This document shows, one piece after another, positions 1-9,478 of a stretch of DNA of 64,000 bases. Location: NCBI RefSeq assembly GCF_035944355.1, contig NZ_DASZBH010000004.1, forward strand, positions 124,001-188,000. The letters run 5' to 3'. The stretch comes from Frateuria_A sp035944355 (GTDB lineage: Bacteria; Pseudomonadota; Gammaproteobacteria; Xanthomonadales; Rhodanobacteraceae). The position numbers and the translations under genes were made by a program. How positions within the stretch are numbered: the first letter of the stretch is position 1; each line of letters starts with the position of its first letter. Under the pieces are notes generated by a model. The model made no database searches, had not been told where the DNA came from, and saw only the letters and a program-made list of their open reading frames with translations.

Positions 1-13
1 GGGAGCCCAAAGA

Positions 14-39
14 AAAGGGCGCATGGCTGCGCCCTTTCT
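14..39. terminator. Bidirectional-looking hairpin terminator after pilU
   Basis: A perfect 10-bp stem (14-23 with 28-37) closes on a four-base loop and has A-rich and T-rich ends, so it could stop transcription in either direction. It lies about 75 bp past the pilU stop codon on the minus strand. Confidence 0.7.
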
Positions 40-64
40 CGCTGCCGGTCGACCGGCTCGGAAG

Positions 65-123
65 CCCGGACTCGGAAGCCCGGGCTCAGAAACCCGGGCT
101 CAGAAACCCGGGCTCAGAAACCC
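65..123. repeat. 14-bp tandem repeat overlapping the pilU stop codon
   Basis: Three exact copies of the unit CCCGGGCTCAGAAA occupy 79-92, 93-106 and 107-120. A degenerate copy lies at 65-78 and a partial one from 121. On the minus strand each copy contains the string that forms the end of pilU (Phe codon then TGA), so the gene's last codons look like the seed of the array. Confidence 0.85.
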
Positions 124-1229
124 AGGCCGTACGGATCGTTGCCCACCAGCTCGGCGTTCTCCGCCCCACCGCCTTCGGAAAGGCGGATCTTCAGCGCCAG
201 GCCGTCGCGCGAGTCGGCCTTGGCCAGCGCCTCCTCCAGTTCGATGCGGCCGCTCTTGTAGAGCTTGTAAAGCGACTGGTCGAAGGTCTGCATGCCCTCC
301 TGCAGGCTGCGGTCCATTGCTTCCTTGACCTCGTGGATCTGGCCGCGGCGGATCATATCGCGGATCAGCGGGGTGTTGAGCAGCACTTCCACCGCCGGGA
401 TGCGGCGCCCGTCCTTGCCGATCACCAGGCGCTGGCTGATCACCGCGCGCAGGTTGAGCGCCAGGTTCATCAGCACGTTCTTGTGCGCCGACTCGGGGAA
501 GAAGTTGAGGATGCGCTCCAGCGTCTGGTCGGCGTTGTTCGAGTGCAGCGTGGCCAGGCACAGGTGGCCGGTCTCGGAGAAGGCGATCGCCGCCTCCATG
601 GTGTCGGTGTCGCGGATCTCGCCGATCATGATCACGTCCGGCGCCTCACGCATCGCGTTCTTCAGCGCCTCATGGTAGCTGTGCGTGTCCAGCCCGACCT
701 CGCGCTGGTTGATGATCGACTTCTTGTGCCGGTGCAGGTACTCGATCGGGTCCTCGATGGTGAGGATGTGGCCGGGCGAGTTCGAATTGCGGTGGTCGAG
801 CATCGCCGCCAGCGTGGTCGACTTGCCCGAACCGGTGGCGCCGACCACCAGGATGAGGCCGCGCTGCTCCATGATCAGGTCGCGGAAGATCGGCGGCAGC
901 TGCAGTTGCTCGACCGAGGGGATCTCGCTCTTGATCGCGCGGATCACCATGCCCACTTCGCCGCGCTGCTTGAACACGTTGATGCGGAAGCGGCCGGCTT
1001 CCTTCACCGCCAGCGCCATGTTGAGCTCCAGGTCGCGCTCGAATTGCGGCACCTGGCCCTCGTCCATCAGCGAGTAGGCGATCTTCTTGACCATGCCGCT
1101 GGGCAGGCCGGTGTTGCCTAGCGGGTAGAGCTTGCCCTCGACTTTGATGTTCACCGGGGCGCCGGTGGTCAGGAACATGTCCGACGCGCCCTTGTCTACC
1201 ATCAGCTTGAGGAAGTAACCGATATCCAC
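114..1229 (-). CDS. pilU: Type IV pilus retraction ATPase PilU
   Basis: PilU is a hexameric secretion-type ATPase of the PilT/GspE family that helps PilT depolymerise type IV pili at the inner membrane during twitching motility. The 371-residue product is of normal family length. It shows Walker A (GATGSGKS, about residues 130-137), an Asp-box region and Walker B (VIMIGEIRD), and a His box (TLHSNN). The N-terminus MDIGYFLKLMVDKGASDMF is typical, supporting the ATG at 1229. PilU rather than PilT is favoured by the N-terminus and the extended acidic C-terminus ending in GNDPYGLGF. The partner pilT is not in the window. It is transcribed away from the DUF4398 gene pair. Confidence 0.93.
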   Translation of the reverse strand: MDIGYFLKLMVDKGASDMFLTTGAPVNIKVEGKLYPLGNTGLPSGMVKKIAYSLMDEGQVPQFERDLELNMALAVKEAGRFRINVFKQRGEVGMVIRAIKSEIPSVEQLQLPPIFRDLIMEQRGLILVVGATGSGKSTTLAAMLDHRNSNSPGHILTIEDPIEYLHRHKKSIINQREVGLDTHSYHEALKNAMREAPDVIMIGEIRDTDTMEAAIAFSETGHLCLATLHSNNADQTLERILNFFPESAHKNVLMNLALNLRAVISQRLVIGKDGRRIPAVEVLLNTPLIRDMIRRGQIHEVKEAMDRSLQEGMQTFDQSLYKLYKSGRIELEEALAKADSRDGLALKIRLSEGGGAENAELVGNDPYGLGF

Positions 1230-1326
1230 GAGGGACCTCTGGGTTGATCGCGCTTTCTCTGGGCGCGTTGCAAACAGTGATTATGCCCGCCCACAATACG
1301 CGGCGACACTGCGCGAGGAATGAGTG

Positions 1327-1902
1327 ATGGTGCACATCTTTTCCCGGCCGCCCGGGCGCATCAAGGGTATCGGCCGGGCGGCAGGGGGCTTGGTCCTGGC
1401 GGCTGCGCTGCTGGCGCTGGCCGGCTGCGCCAGCGTGCCGCCGCCGGATGCCTCCATGAACCAGGCCCAGGCCCTGCTGCAGTCCGCCCGCGACGCCGGT
1501 GCGGCCGACTACGACCCGGTCGACCTGGGCTTTGCCCAGGCCAAGTTCCAGCAGGCGCAGGCCTCGATGGCCGCGCGCAAGTACGCCGACGCCGCCAACC
1601 TCGCAGAAGAGGCCCGCGCGGACGCCGAACTGGCCCGGACCCGCGCCCAGCTCGGCAGCGCGCGGGCGCAGGTGCAGGCCAAGGTGGACGAGAACACCCG
1701 CCTGCGCCAGCAGATGGAACAGGCGCCGGCACAGCCGGCTTCCGCCCCGGCGCCGGCTGCCGGCAGCAGCGCGCCGTCCACGCTGGAAGACATGCCGGCT
1801 CCATCGGCCTCGGTGCTGTCCGCGCCGCTGCCGCAGAACGGCGGCTCCCAGCCCGCGCCAGCCCAGAGCAGCCAGAACCAGGACCAGGGAGGCCAGCGAT
1901 GA
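1327..1902 (+). CDS. DUF4398 lipoprotein
   Basis: This is a predicted periplasm-facing lipoprotein of 191 residues. A hydrophobic signal peptide ends in a lipobox (LALAGC), so the mature protein would begin at the acylated Cys. Helical, Ala/Gln-rich sequence with repeated AQA motifs follows, as in DUF4398 proteins, and then a Pro/Ala-rich tail (about residue 135 onward). GTG at 1324 is in frame, but ATG 1327 sits at better spacing from GAGGA (1315-1319). Its stop overlaps the next gene's start (ATGA at 1899-1902), so the two are translationally coupled. Function is unknown; an envelope role is inferred. Confidence 0.8.
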   Translation: MVHIFSRPPGRIKGIGRAAGGLVLAAALLALAGCASVPPPDASMNQAQALLQSARDAGAADYDPVDLGFAQAKFQQAQASMAARKYADAANLAEEARADAELARTRAQLGSARAQVQAKVDENTRLRQQMEQAPAQPASAPAPAAGSSAPSTLEDMPAPSASVLSAPLPQNGGSQPAPAQSSQNQDQGGQR

Positions 1903-2555
1903 AGCGCCTTGCCACCACCGCGATGATCGCCTTGCTGGCGCTGGCCGGGCCGGCCCTGGCAGCCCGCCAGGACGACATGGACGTGAGCCGGTTGAGCTCC
2001 AGCCTCGACCAGCTAGCCAACGACCCCACCCTGGGCACGTACGCGCAGGCCGAACAGGCGCTGGCGCGCGCCGCCATCGCGCGGCTGGAGCAGTCCGGCC
2101 GCAGCGACCGGCCCCACGCGCTGTACCTGGCCGAACGCCGGGTCGACCTGGCCAAGGCCGCCGCGCAGCTGCAGGACGCCCAGGGCAAGCTGTCCCAGCT
2201 CGACCGCGAGCATGACCAGATCCTGCTGGAGATGAGTCGCCGCGAGGCCGAAGCCGCCCGCATGGAACTGGAACGCCAGCGCATGCAGTACCAGATGGCC
2301 CAGGAAGAGGCCGCCCGCCTGCAGCAGCAGGGCATGGAGGCTTCGCAGGCGGCCGAACAGGCCCGCGCCGAGGCCGAGCGGGCCAAGAAGCTTGCTGCCG
2401 CGCAGAGCCGCGTCGCCAAGGCCGCCCGCCGCGAGGCCGAGCTGGCCGCCCAGGCCGCTCGCGCCATGCGGTCGCAGATGCAGGGCGACACCGGCGCGGT
2501 CCCCGCGGCCCCGGCCAAGAAAAAGTCCGCCAAGAAGCCCGCCAGCGGCGACTGA
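1899..2555 (+). CDS. Secreted coiled-coil protein resembling the N-terminal half of DUF4398/OmpA proteins
   Basis: The product has 218 residues. A signal peptide (cleavage near ALA-AR, residue 21) is followed by a long charged helix with a coiled-coil-like pattern (about residues 75-190, rich in E, A, Q and R) and a lysine-rich end (AKKKSAKKPASGD). The N-terminal part resembles the family that normally continues into an OmpA peptidoglycan-binding domain. No OmpA-like sequence follows here, so the gene is either a shortened version or a distinct subfamily. AGGGAGG at 1886-1892 is its ribosome-binding site. It is coupled to the lipoprotein gene upstream and probably acts with it in the periplasm. 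Confidence 0.75.
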   Translation: MKRLATTAMIALLALAGPALAARQDDMDVSRLSSSLDQLANDPTLGTYAQAEQALARAAIARLEQSGRSDRPHALYLAERRVDLAKAAAQLQDAQGKLSQLDREHDQILLEMSRREAEAARMELERQRMQYQMAQEEAARLQQQGMEASQAAEQARAEAERAKKLAAAQSRVAKAARREAELAAQAARAMRSQMQGDTGAVPAAPAKKKSAKKPASGD

Positions 2556-2855
2556 GCACCCGCCGCAACGGGTATCGGTGCCCTCCTGGCGGCCCTGAAC
2601 AAGCGGACTGGACCGCAAGAAGCCTGCCGCGGCACCGTCTGCCGCGGCGGCTTGCGCGCCCCCAGGGCGCGGGAGTAGGGTCGGGTTGCCTCGGGACACT
2701 CCGTCCCGGGGCCTACTGACCTGAAACATGCGCCCAATCCCCCTCGCACTGTCCATCCCTGTTTCGCAGATGCGCACGGGGCGCGGGTGCGCGCGCTTCA
2801 TCCGTCCGCGGGTGCGCCGATCACGCACCCGCTCATCTCGCGAGGAGGTCGGATC
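2556..2855. other. Intergenic region with hairpins
   Basis: This 300-bp GC-rich gap separates the coiled-coil gene from the DUF465 gene. It contains the strong hairpin at 2620-2653 and a smaller one at about 2689-2711 (9-bp arms, one mismatch). No convincing reading frame with a ribosome-binding site is seen. The promoter of the DUF465 gene should lie in the right part, but no clear sigma-70 boxes are recognisable. Confidence 0.5.
2620..2653 (+). terminator. Hairpin after the DUF4398 pair
   Basis: A stem of about 14 bp with one bulged T (2620-2634 with 2640-2653) closes on a five-base loop. There is no T-run after it, so termination is likely but unproven. Confidence 0.5.
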
Positions 2856-3083
2856 ATGTTCGAAAACCAGCAGCGTGACGATGTCGAAGCATTCATGAAG
2901 GCCGACGCGGAGTTCCGCCGGCTCTACCAGCACCACCGCGAACTCAAGAGCAAGGTCCACGACGCCGAGATCGGCGTGCTTCCCATCGACGACGTCACCT
3001 TGTGCGGCATGAAGAAGGAAAAGCTCCACGCCAAGGAACGCCTGCAGCGCATGTGGGATGCGCGCGTTCCCCAGATGCATTGA
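2856..3083 (+). CDS. YdcH/DUF465 family small protein
   Basis: The 75-residue, highly charged helical protein matches the YdcH/DUF465 pattern: an N-terminal helix with FRRLYQHHRELKSKV, a short turn, then a Lys-rich helix KKEKLHAKERLQRM. These are small cytoplasmic proteins of unknown function that form helical hairpins. An in-frame upstream start at 2787 is possible, but ATG 2856 has an excellent Shine-Dalgarno (GAGGAGGT, 2842-2849) at ideal spacing and gives the family N-terminus. It stands alone between the DUF4398 pair and the CBS gene. Confidence 0.8.
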   Translation: MFENQQRDDVEAFMKADAEFRRLYQHHRELKSKVHDAEIGVLPIDDVTLCGMKKEKLHAKERLQRMWDARVPQMH

Positions 3084-3223
3084 CCGCCTGATTTCCGACC
3101 GCGGCCCCGGCCCTTCCCGTGGAAGCGCCGGGGCCGCGTGCGTCTGGGCGTCGTGAACGCCGTCGTGCACGGCAGCTCGGTTATCATCCGACGCTTCGCC
3201 AGCAGGCCAACGACGGAGTCGCC

Positions 3224-4594
<1,371 letters not shown>

Positions 4595-4671
4595 GGGCGC
4601 GCGAAAGCCCGTTGAAACAAGCCCCGGGAACAATCGCCAGCCTTGCGCAGAACCCTTAAGGAACAGTGCCC

Positions 4672-6501
4672 ATGTGTGGAATCGTTGCCGCCACCGCCCA
4701 GCGTGACGTCGCCCCTCTGCTGATCGCCGGCCTCAAGGCGCTGGAGTACCGCGGCTACGACTCCGCCGGCCTGGCCGTGCTCGACGAGGACGCCATCCGG
4801 CGCGTGCGCGCCAAGGGCAAGGTGCGCGAGATGGAAGCCCTTTACCTGGCCGACCCGCTGCCCGGCTGCACCGGCATCGCGCATACGCGCTGGGCTACCC
4901 ACGGCGTGCCCAACGAGGCCAACGCCCACCCGCACATCGTCGGCCGCGTGGCGCTGGTGCACAACGGCATCATCGAGAACTACGCGACGCTCCGCGCCGA
5001 GCTGCAGTCGCGCGGCCACGTGTTCACTTCCGAAACCGACACCGAAGTGATGGCCGCGCTGATCGAGGAGCGCATCGCCGGGGGCATGAGCCTGCGCGAC
5101 GCGGTGCTGGCCACCGTGCGTGCGCTCGAAGGCGCCTATGCCATCGCCGTGATCAGCCACGACGAGCCCGGCCACGTGGTCGGCGCGCGGCGCGGCGCGC
5201 CGCTGCTGGTCGGCCTGGGGATCGGCGAAAATTTCCTGGGCTCGGACGCGCAGGCGCTGATCCAGGTGACCAACCGCATGGTCTACCTGGACGAAGGCGA
5301 CGTGGTCGAGATCACCCGAGACAGCGTGCGGGTCTATGGCCTGGACGGCGCGCCGGTGGAACGCGCGGTGCACCAGAGCGAGCTGTCCACCGACGCGGTC
5401 GAGCGCGGCGAGTACCGGCACTACATGCAGAAGGAGATCCACGAGCAGCCGCGCGCGGTGAGCGACACGCTGGAGGCGCGCATCGGCCCGCACGGCGTGC
5501 TGCCCAACATCTTCGGCGTCGGCGGTGACGAGCTGCTGGGCAAGGTCAAGGGCCTGCACATCATCGCCTGCGGCACCAGCTACCACGCCGGCCTGGTCGC
5601 CAAGTACTGGATCGAGGAGTACGCGCGGCTGCCGGTCAGCGTCGAAGTGGCCAGCGAGTACCGCTATCGCGACACGGTGGTGCCGCAAGGCACGCTGTTC
5701 GTGGCCATCTCCCAGTCCGGCGAAACCGCCGACACGCTCGCGGCCATGCGCGAGTCGCGCCGCCGCGGCTACCTGGGCACGCTGGCGATCTGCAACGTGC
5801 CCGAATCGTCGGTGGTGCGCGAGGCGGACCTCAAGCTCATGACCCGCGCCGGCCCCGAGATCGGCGTGGCCTCCACCAAGGCGTTCACCACGCAGCTGGC
5901 GGCGCTCGCGCTGCTGTGCCTGAAGCTCGCCGAGCAGCGTGGACTGGACCAGGCGGTCTATGCCGAGCTTTGCGCGCAGCTCGCGCACCTGCCGCGCGCG
6001 ATCGAGGAGGCACTCAAGCTGGAGCCGCAGATCGCCGAGCTGGCGGCGATGTTCGTGCCGCTGAACCACGCATTGTTCCTCGGTCGCGGCGCGCAGTACC
6101 CGGTGGCGCTGGAAGGCTCGCTCAAGCTCAAGGAAATCTCCTACATCCACGCCGAGGCTTATCCCGCCGGCGAACTCAAGCACGGCCCGCTGGCGCTGGT
6201 GGACGAGGAGATGCCCGTGGTCGCCGTCGCCCCCAACGGCCCGCTGCTGGACAAGCTCAAGTCCAACCTGCAGGAAGTCCGCGCCCGCGGCGGCCGCCTG
6301 ATCGTCTTCGCCGACGGCCAGGCCGAGGTGGACGAGCACAACGCCAACGGCGCCACGCTGCGCGTGGATGGCGGCGGTTCGCTCATCGCCCCGGCGGTGT
6401 TCACCGTGCCCCTGCAGCTGCTCGCCTACCACGTCGCCGTGCTGCGCGGCACCGACGTCGACCAGCCGCGCAACCTGGCCAAGTCGGTGACGGTGGAGTA
6501 A
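4672..6501 (+). CDS. glmS: Glutamine-fructose-6-phosphate aminotransferase
   Basis: GlmS makes glucosamine-6-phosphate from fructose-6-phosphate and glutamine, the entry to UDP-GlcNAc for peptidoglycan and LPS. The product starts MCGIVAA, placing the catalytic cysteine directly after the initiator Met, which fixes the start at ATG 4672 rather than the in-frame GTG 4666. AAGGAA (4658-4663) is the ribosome-binding site. A class II glutamine amidotransferase domain (about 1-230) is followed by two SIS sugar-isomerase domains. At 609 residues it equals the E. coli enzyme. It follows the CBS gene by 77 bp. No glmS ribozyme is present, as expected outside Firmicutes. Confidence 0.97.
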   Translation: MCGIVAATAQRDVAPLLIAGLKALEYRGYDSAGLAVLDEDAIRRVRAKGKVREMEALYLADPLPGCTGIAHTRWATHGVPNEANAHPHIVGRVALVHNGIIENYATLRAELQSRGHVFTSETDTEVMAALIEERIAGGMSLRDAVLATVRALEGAYAIAVISHDEPGHVVGARRGAPLLVGLGIGENFLGSDAQALIQVTNRMVYLDEGDVVEITRDSVRVYGLDGAPVERAVHQSELSTDAVERGEYRHYMQKEIHEQPRAVSDTLEARIGPHGVLPNIFGVGGDELLGKVKGLHIIACGTSYHAGLVAKYWIEEYARLPVSVEVASEYRYRDTVVPQGTLFVAISQSGETADTLAAMRESRRRGYLGTLAICNVPESSVVREADLKLMTRAGPEIGVASTKAFTTQLAALALLCLKLAEQRGLDQAVYAELCAQLAHLPRAIEEALKLEPQIAELAAMFVPLNHALFLGRGAQYPVALEGSLKLKEISYIHAEAYPAGELKHGPLALVDEEMPVVAVAPNGPLLDKLKSNLQEVRARGGRLIVFADGQAEVDEHNANGATLRVDGGGSLIAPAVFTVPLQLLAYHVAVLRGTDVDQPRNLAKSVTVE

Positions 6502-6523
6502 GCAGGCGCGACAGAATTAGAGC

Positions 6524-6551
6524 GTGCGGAGCGGGGTGACCCGCCCCGCAC
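6524..6551. terminator. Hairpin between convergent glmS and xanB
   Basis: An 11-bp GC-rich stem with one mismatch (6524-6534 with 6541-6551) encloses a six-base loop in the gap between two convergent genes. It lacks a T-run, so its strength as a terminator is uncertain. Confidence 0.55.
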
Positions 6552-6556
6552 GAGCG

Positions 6557-7969
6557 TCAGGCACGTCCGTAGACGTCGTCGAGGCGGACGATGTCGTCTT
6601 CGCCCAAGTAGCTACCCGACTGCACTTCGATCAGCTCTAGCGGCACCTTCCCGGGATTGCGCAGGCGGTGCACGCTTCCCAGCGGGATGTAGGTGCTCTG
6701 GTTCTCGCCGAGCAGGAACACTTTCTCGTCGCAGGTCACCTCGGCTGTGCCCGAAACCACGATCCAATGCTCCGCGCGATGGTGGTGCTTTTGCAGGCTG
6801 AGGCTCGCGCCGGGCTTGACCACGATGCGCTTGACCTGGAAACGGTCGGCCGCCTCGAGCGAGTCATAGCTGCCCCAGGGGCGACGCACGACGCGATGCA
6901 GCGAGTGCTCACTGCGCCCGCGGCGCTTGAGCTCCTCGACCACCTGCTTGACCTGCTGGGCCGCATCGCGGCGGGCGACCAGAGTGGCGTCCGGCGTGCT
7001 CACCACCACCAGGTCGTCTACGCCGACAGCGGCGATGAGATGGCGATCATGCGAGCGCAGCAGGCAGTTGTGGCTGTCGAAGGCGAGCGTGTCGCCCTCG
7101 CTCAGGTTGCCATCCGGGTCGCGCTCGCCTGCCAGCCACAGAGCCGACCAGGAACCGATGTCGCTCCAACCGCAAGATAATGGGACCACGGCGGCGCGGT
7201 CGGTTTTCTCCATGACGGCATAATCGATGGAGTCCTCCGGCACCCGTGCAAAGGTGTCGGCATCGACGCGGGTGAAGTCCAGGTCGCGGCCCGCCGCGGC
7301 GTGCGCTGTACGCACGGCGGCCAGCATCTGCGGCGCGTGGGTCTCGAGCTCCTCCAGGTAGTGCGCGGCGCGGAACAGGAACATGCCCGAGTTCCAATCG
7401 TAGCCGCCGTCCTCCAGGTATCCCCCGGCCGTCGCCAGGTCGGGCTTCTCGACGAACTGGCCGACGCGGAAGCCACCATGCGGCAGCGGCTCGGCACGCC
7501 GGATGTAGCCGAAGCCCGTTTCCGGGCGATCCGGCCGAATGCCGAAAGTGACCAGCCAGCCTGCGTGGGCGAGCGGCAGCGCAGTGCGCACGGCTTCCAG
7601 GAAGGGTGCGGTATCGCAGATCAGGTGGTCGGCCGGTAGCACCAGCAGCGTGGCGTCCGGATCGCGCTCCAGTGCGGCCAACGCACCGAGCGCGATCGCC
7701 GGGGCGGTGTTCCGGGCGAGAGGTTCCAGCACGATGGTGGCATTCTCGATGCCTGCTTCGCGTAGTTGTTCGGCCGCGAGGAATCGATGGTCATCGGCGG
7801 CCACCACGATGGGCGGCGCCAGATCCGGCAAGCCACGGGTGCGCTCAAGCGTCTGCTGGAACAGCGTGCTTTGGCCGGCCAGTTTCAGGAATTGCTTGGG
7901 CAGGTTCTGGCGCGACACCGGCCACAGCCGGGTGCCGCTGCCGCCACTGAGGATGAGGGGGGTCAACAT
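6557..7969 (-). CDS. xanB: Mannose-1-phosphate guanylyltransferase / mannose-6-phosphate isomerase
   Basis: This bifunctional enzyme isomerises fructose-6-P to mannose-6-P and converts mannose-1-P plus GTP to GDP-mannose. The 470-residue length matches XanB/AlgA/ManC type II enzymes. The N-terminal nucleotidyltransferase domain opens with LSGGSGTRLWPVSR and contains FVEKP. The C-terminal cupin PMI domain (about 350-470) has the metal-binding string QKHHHRAEHW. It is the last gene of the minus-strand rml operon, 10 bp after rmlD. GDP-mannose feeds O-antigen or exopolysaccharide; which one cannot be decided here. Confidence 0.93.
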   Translation of the reverse strand: MLTPLILSGGSGTRLWPVSRQNLPKQFLKLAGQSTLFQQTLERTRGLPDLAPPIVVAADDHRFLAAEQLREAGIENATIVLEPLARNTAPAIALGALAALERDPDATLLVLPADHLICDTAPFLEAVRTALPLAHAGWLVTFGIRPDRPETGFGYIRRAEPLPHGGFRVGQFVEKPDLATAGGYLEDGGYDWNSGMFLFRAAHYLEELETHAPQMLAAVRTAHAAAGRDLDFTRVDADTFARVPEDSIDYAVMEKTDRAAVVPLSCGWSDIGSWSALWLAGERDPDGNLSEGDTLAFDSHNCLLRSHDRHLIAAVGVDDLVVVSTPDATLVARRDAAQQVKQVVEELKRRGRSEHSLHRVVRRPWGSYDSLEAADRFQVKRIVVKPGASLSLQKHHHRAEHWIVVSGTAEVTCDEKVFLLGENQSTYIPLGSVHRLRNPGKVPLELIEVQSGSYLGEDDIVRLDDVYGRA

Positions 7970-7979
7970 ATTTGGTCCT

Positions 7980-8924
7980 TCAAGATTTCGTGGCTGACCA
8001 CAGCGGGTTGCCTGCTAACTGATCCATTACTTCGTGCAAGCCCGTTTGCCAGTCCGGCAGGCGAATACCGGCCTGCCGCTCGAAGGCGGTGTTGTCGAGC
8101 ACGGACCAGGCCGGCCGGCGGGCAGGCGTGGTGTACTCGGCAGTGGTGATCGGAACCACCCGCGGGCGGCGATCGAGCAGCCCGCGGGCTTGGGCCTCCT
8201 CGAAGATCGCGCTGGCAAAACCATGCCAGCTGGTGTGCCCGCCTGCTACTAGGTGATGCGTGCCGTGCAGTGACGCGCGGGCTCTAGGCTCGGCGATCCA
8301 TCGGTCCAAGGCCGCCAGGCTGGCGCGCACGATAAGCGCCGTGGATGTCGGGGCGCCCAACTGGTCTGCCACTACGCGCAGCTCCTCGCGCTCGGCTCCC
8401 AGGCGCAGCATGGTGCGCAGGAAGTTGTGGCCATGGGGTGCATATACCCAGGCGGTGCGCAGGATAAGGTGATCCGCGCCGCTGGCGCGCAGTGCCTCCT
8501 CGCCGGCGAGCTTGCTTCGGCCGTAGGCACCGAGTGGTCCGGTCGGGGCGTCGACGGGGTAGGGCGTGGTCGCCATGCCGTCGAAGACATAGTCGGTGGA
8601 GTAGTGCAGCACCACCGCGCCGTGCGCGGCGGCCCAGGCGCCTAGTTCACCGACCGCCTCGCCGTTGATGCGCGTGGCCAGCGCTTCTTCCTGTTCGGCG
8701 CGGTCGACCGCGGTGTAGGCGGCCGTATTGACGATTACGTCGGGGCGCACGCGCTCGAGCAGTGGCGCCAGGCTTGCGGAGAGATCGCCGATCTCGCCGT
8801 GCTCGCCATTCCAGAGCACGCCGTCGCGCGAGGCGGGCACCAGCTCGCCGCGCGCGGCCAGGCCGCCGTCCTCCGTGAAGCTGCGGCCGAGCTGACCATT
8901 GGCGCCCAGCAGCAGGATCTTCAC
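7980..8924 (-). CDS. rmlD: dTDP-4-dehydrorhamnose reductase
   Basis: RmlD carries out the last step of dTDP-L-rhamnose synthesis, NAD(P)H-dependent reduction of dTDP-4-keto-rhamnose. The 314-residue extended SDR has an N-terminal Rossmann motif (LLGANGQLG), the STDYVFDG segment and a catalytic YGRSK (YxxxK). Its ATG at 8924 overlaps the end of rmlC by 4 bp, so translation is coupled. Gene order rmlB-A-C-D is the usual one in Xanthomonas-type clusters. Confidence 0.94.
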   Translation of the reverse strand: MKILLLGANGQLGRSFTEDGGLAARGELVPASRDGVLWNGEHGEIGDLSASLAPLLERVRPDVIVNTAAYTAVDRAEQEEALATRINGEAVGELGAWAAAHGAVVLHYSTDYVFDGMATTPYPVDAPTGPLGAYGRSKLAGEEALRASGADHLILRTAWVYAPHGHNFLRTMLRLGAEREELRVVADQLGAPTSTALIVRASLAALDRWIAEPRARASLHGTHHLVAGGHTSWHGFASAIFEEAQARGLLDRRPRVVPITTAEYTTPARRPAWSVLDNTAFERQAGIRLPDWQTGLHEVMDQLAGNPLWSATKS

Positions 8925-9478
8925 GGGGTGAACGCCGGCAGCCGGTCGGCCGGCACGTCCTTGAGGAATGGGGCGCGCGTGTCCTTTTCCGACAGCAGCG
9001 GTGCGCTGACTGGCCAGTCGATACCGATATCAGCATCGTTCCAGCGGATGGCGGCGTCGCCCTCGCGGTCGTACAGCGCGGTGCACTGGTAGCTGAAGGT
9101 GGCGAACTCCGACAGCACGCAAAAGCCGTGCGCGAAGCCCTCGGGGATCCAGAAATGGCGATGGTTGTCGGCGGTGAGCATCACGCCGGCCCAGCGACCG
9201 AAGGTCGGCGAGCCGCGGCGGATGTCCACGGCGACGTCGTAGACCTCACCCTCCAGCACGCTGACCAGCTTCCCCTGCGGGTTGGGCCATTGGTAGTGCA
9301 GCCCGCGTAGCACGCCCTTGGCGGAGCGCGAGACGTTCGACTGCACGAAGCGCCGATCGATGCCGGCTTCGCGGTACTTCGCTTCGTTGTAGCTCTCGTA
9401 GAAGAAACCGCGGGCATCGCCGAATACCTGGGGCTCGATCACCAGGGCACCGGGCAGCGAGGTTTCGACCACCTTCAT
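8921..9478 (-). CDS. rmlC: dTDP-4-dehydrorhamnose 3,5-epimerase
   Basis: RmlC is a cupin epimerase inverting C3 and C5 of dTDP-4-keto-6-deoxyglucose. The product is 185 residues, the usual length. It carries the conserved RGLHYQ segment with the catalytic-site His, the PQGKLV stretch and FWIPEGFAHGF. The frame is open 44 codons further upstream, but ATG 9478 forms an ATGA overlap with the rmlA stop and yields the family N-terminus (MKVVETSLPGALVIEP). Confidence 0.95.
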   Translation of the reverse strand: MKVVETSLPGALVIEPQVFGDARGFFYESYNEAKYREAGIDRRFVQSNVSRSAKGVLRGLHYQWPNPQGKLVSVLEGEVYDVAVDIRRGSPTFGRWAGVMLTADNHRHFWIPEGFAHGFCVLSEFATFSYQCTALYDREGDAAIRWNDADIGIDWPVSAPLLSEKDTRAPFLKDVPADRLPAFTP

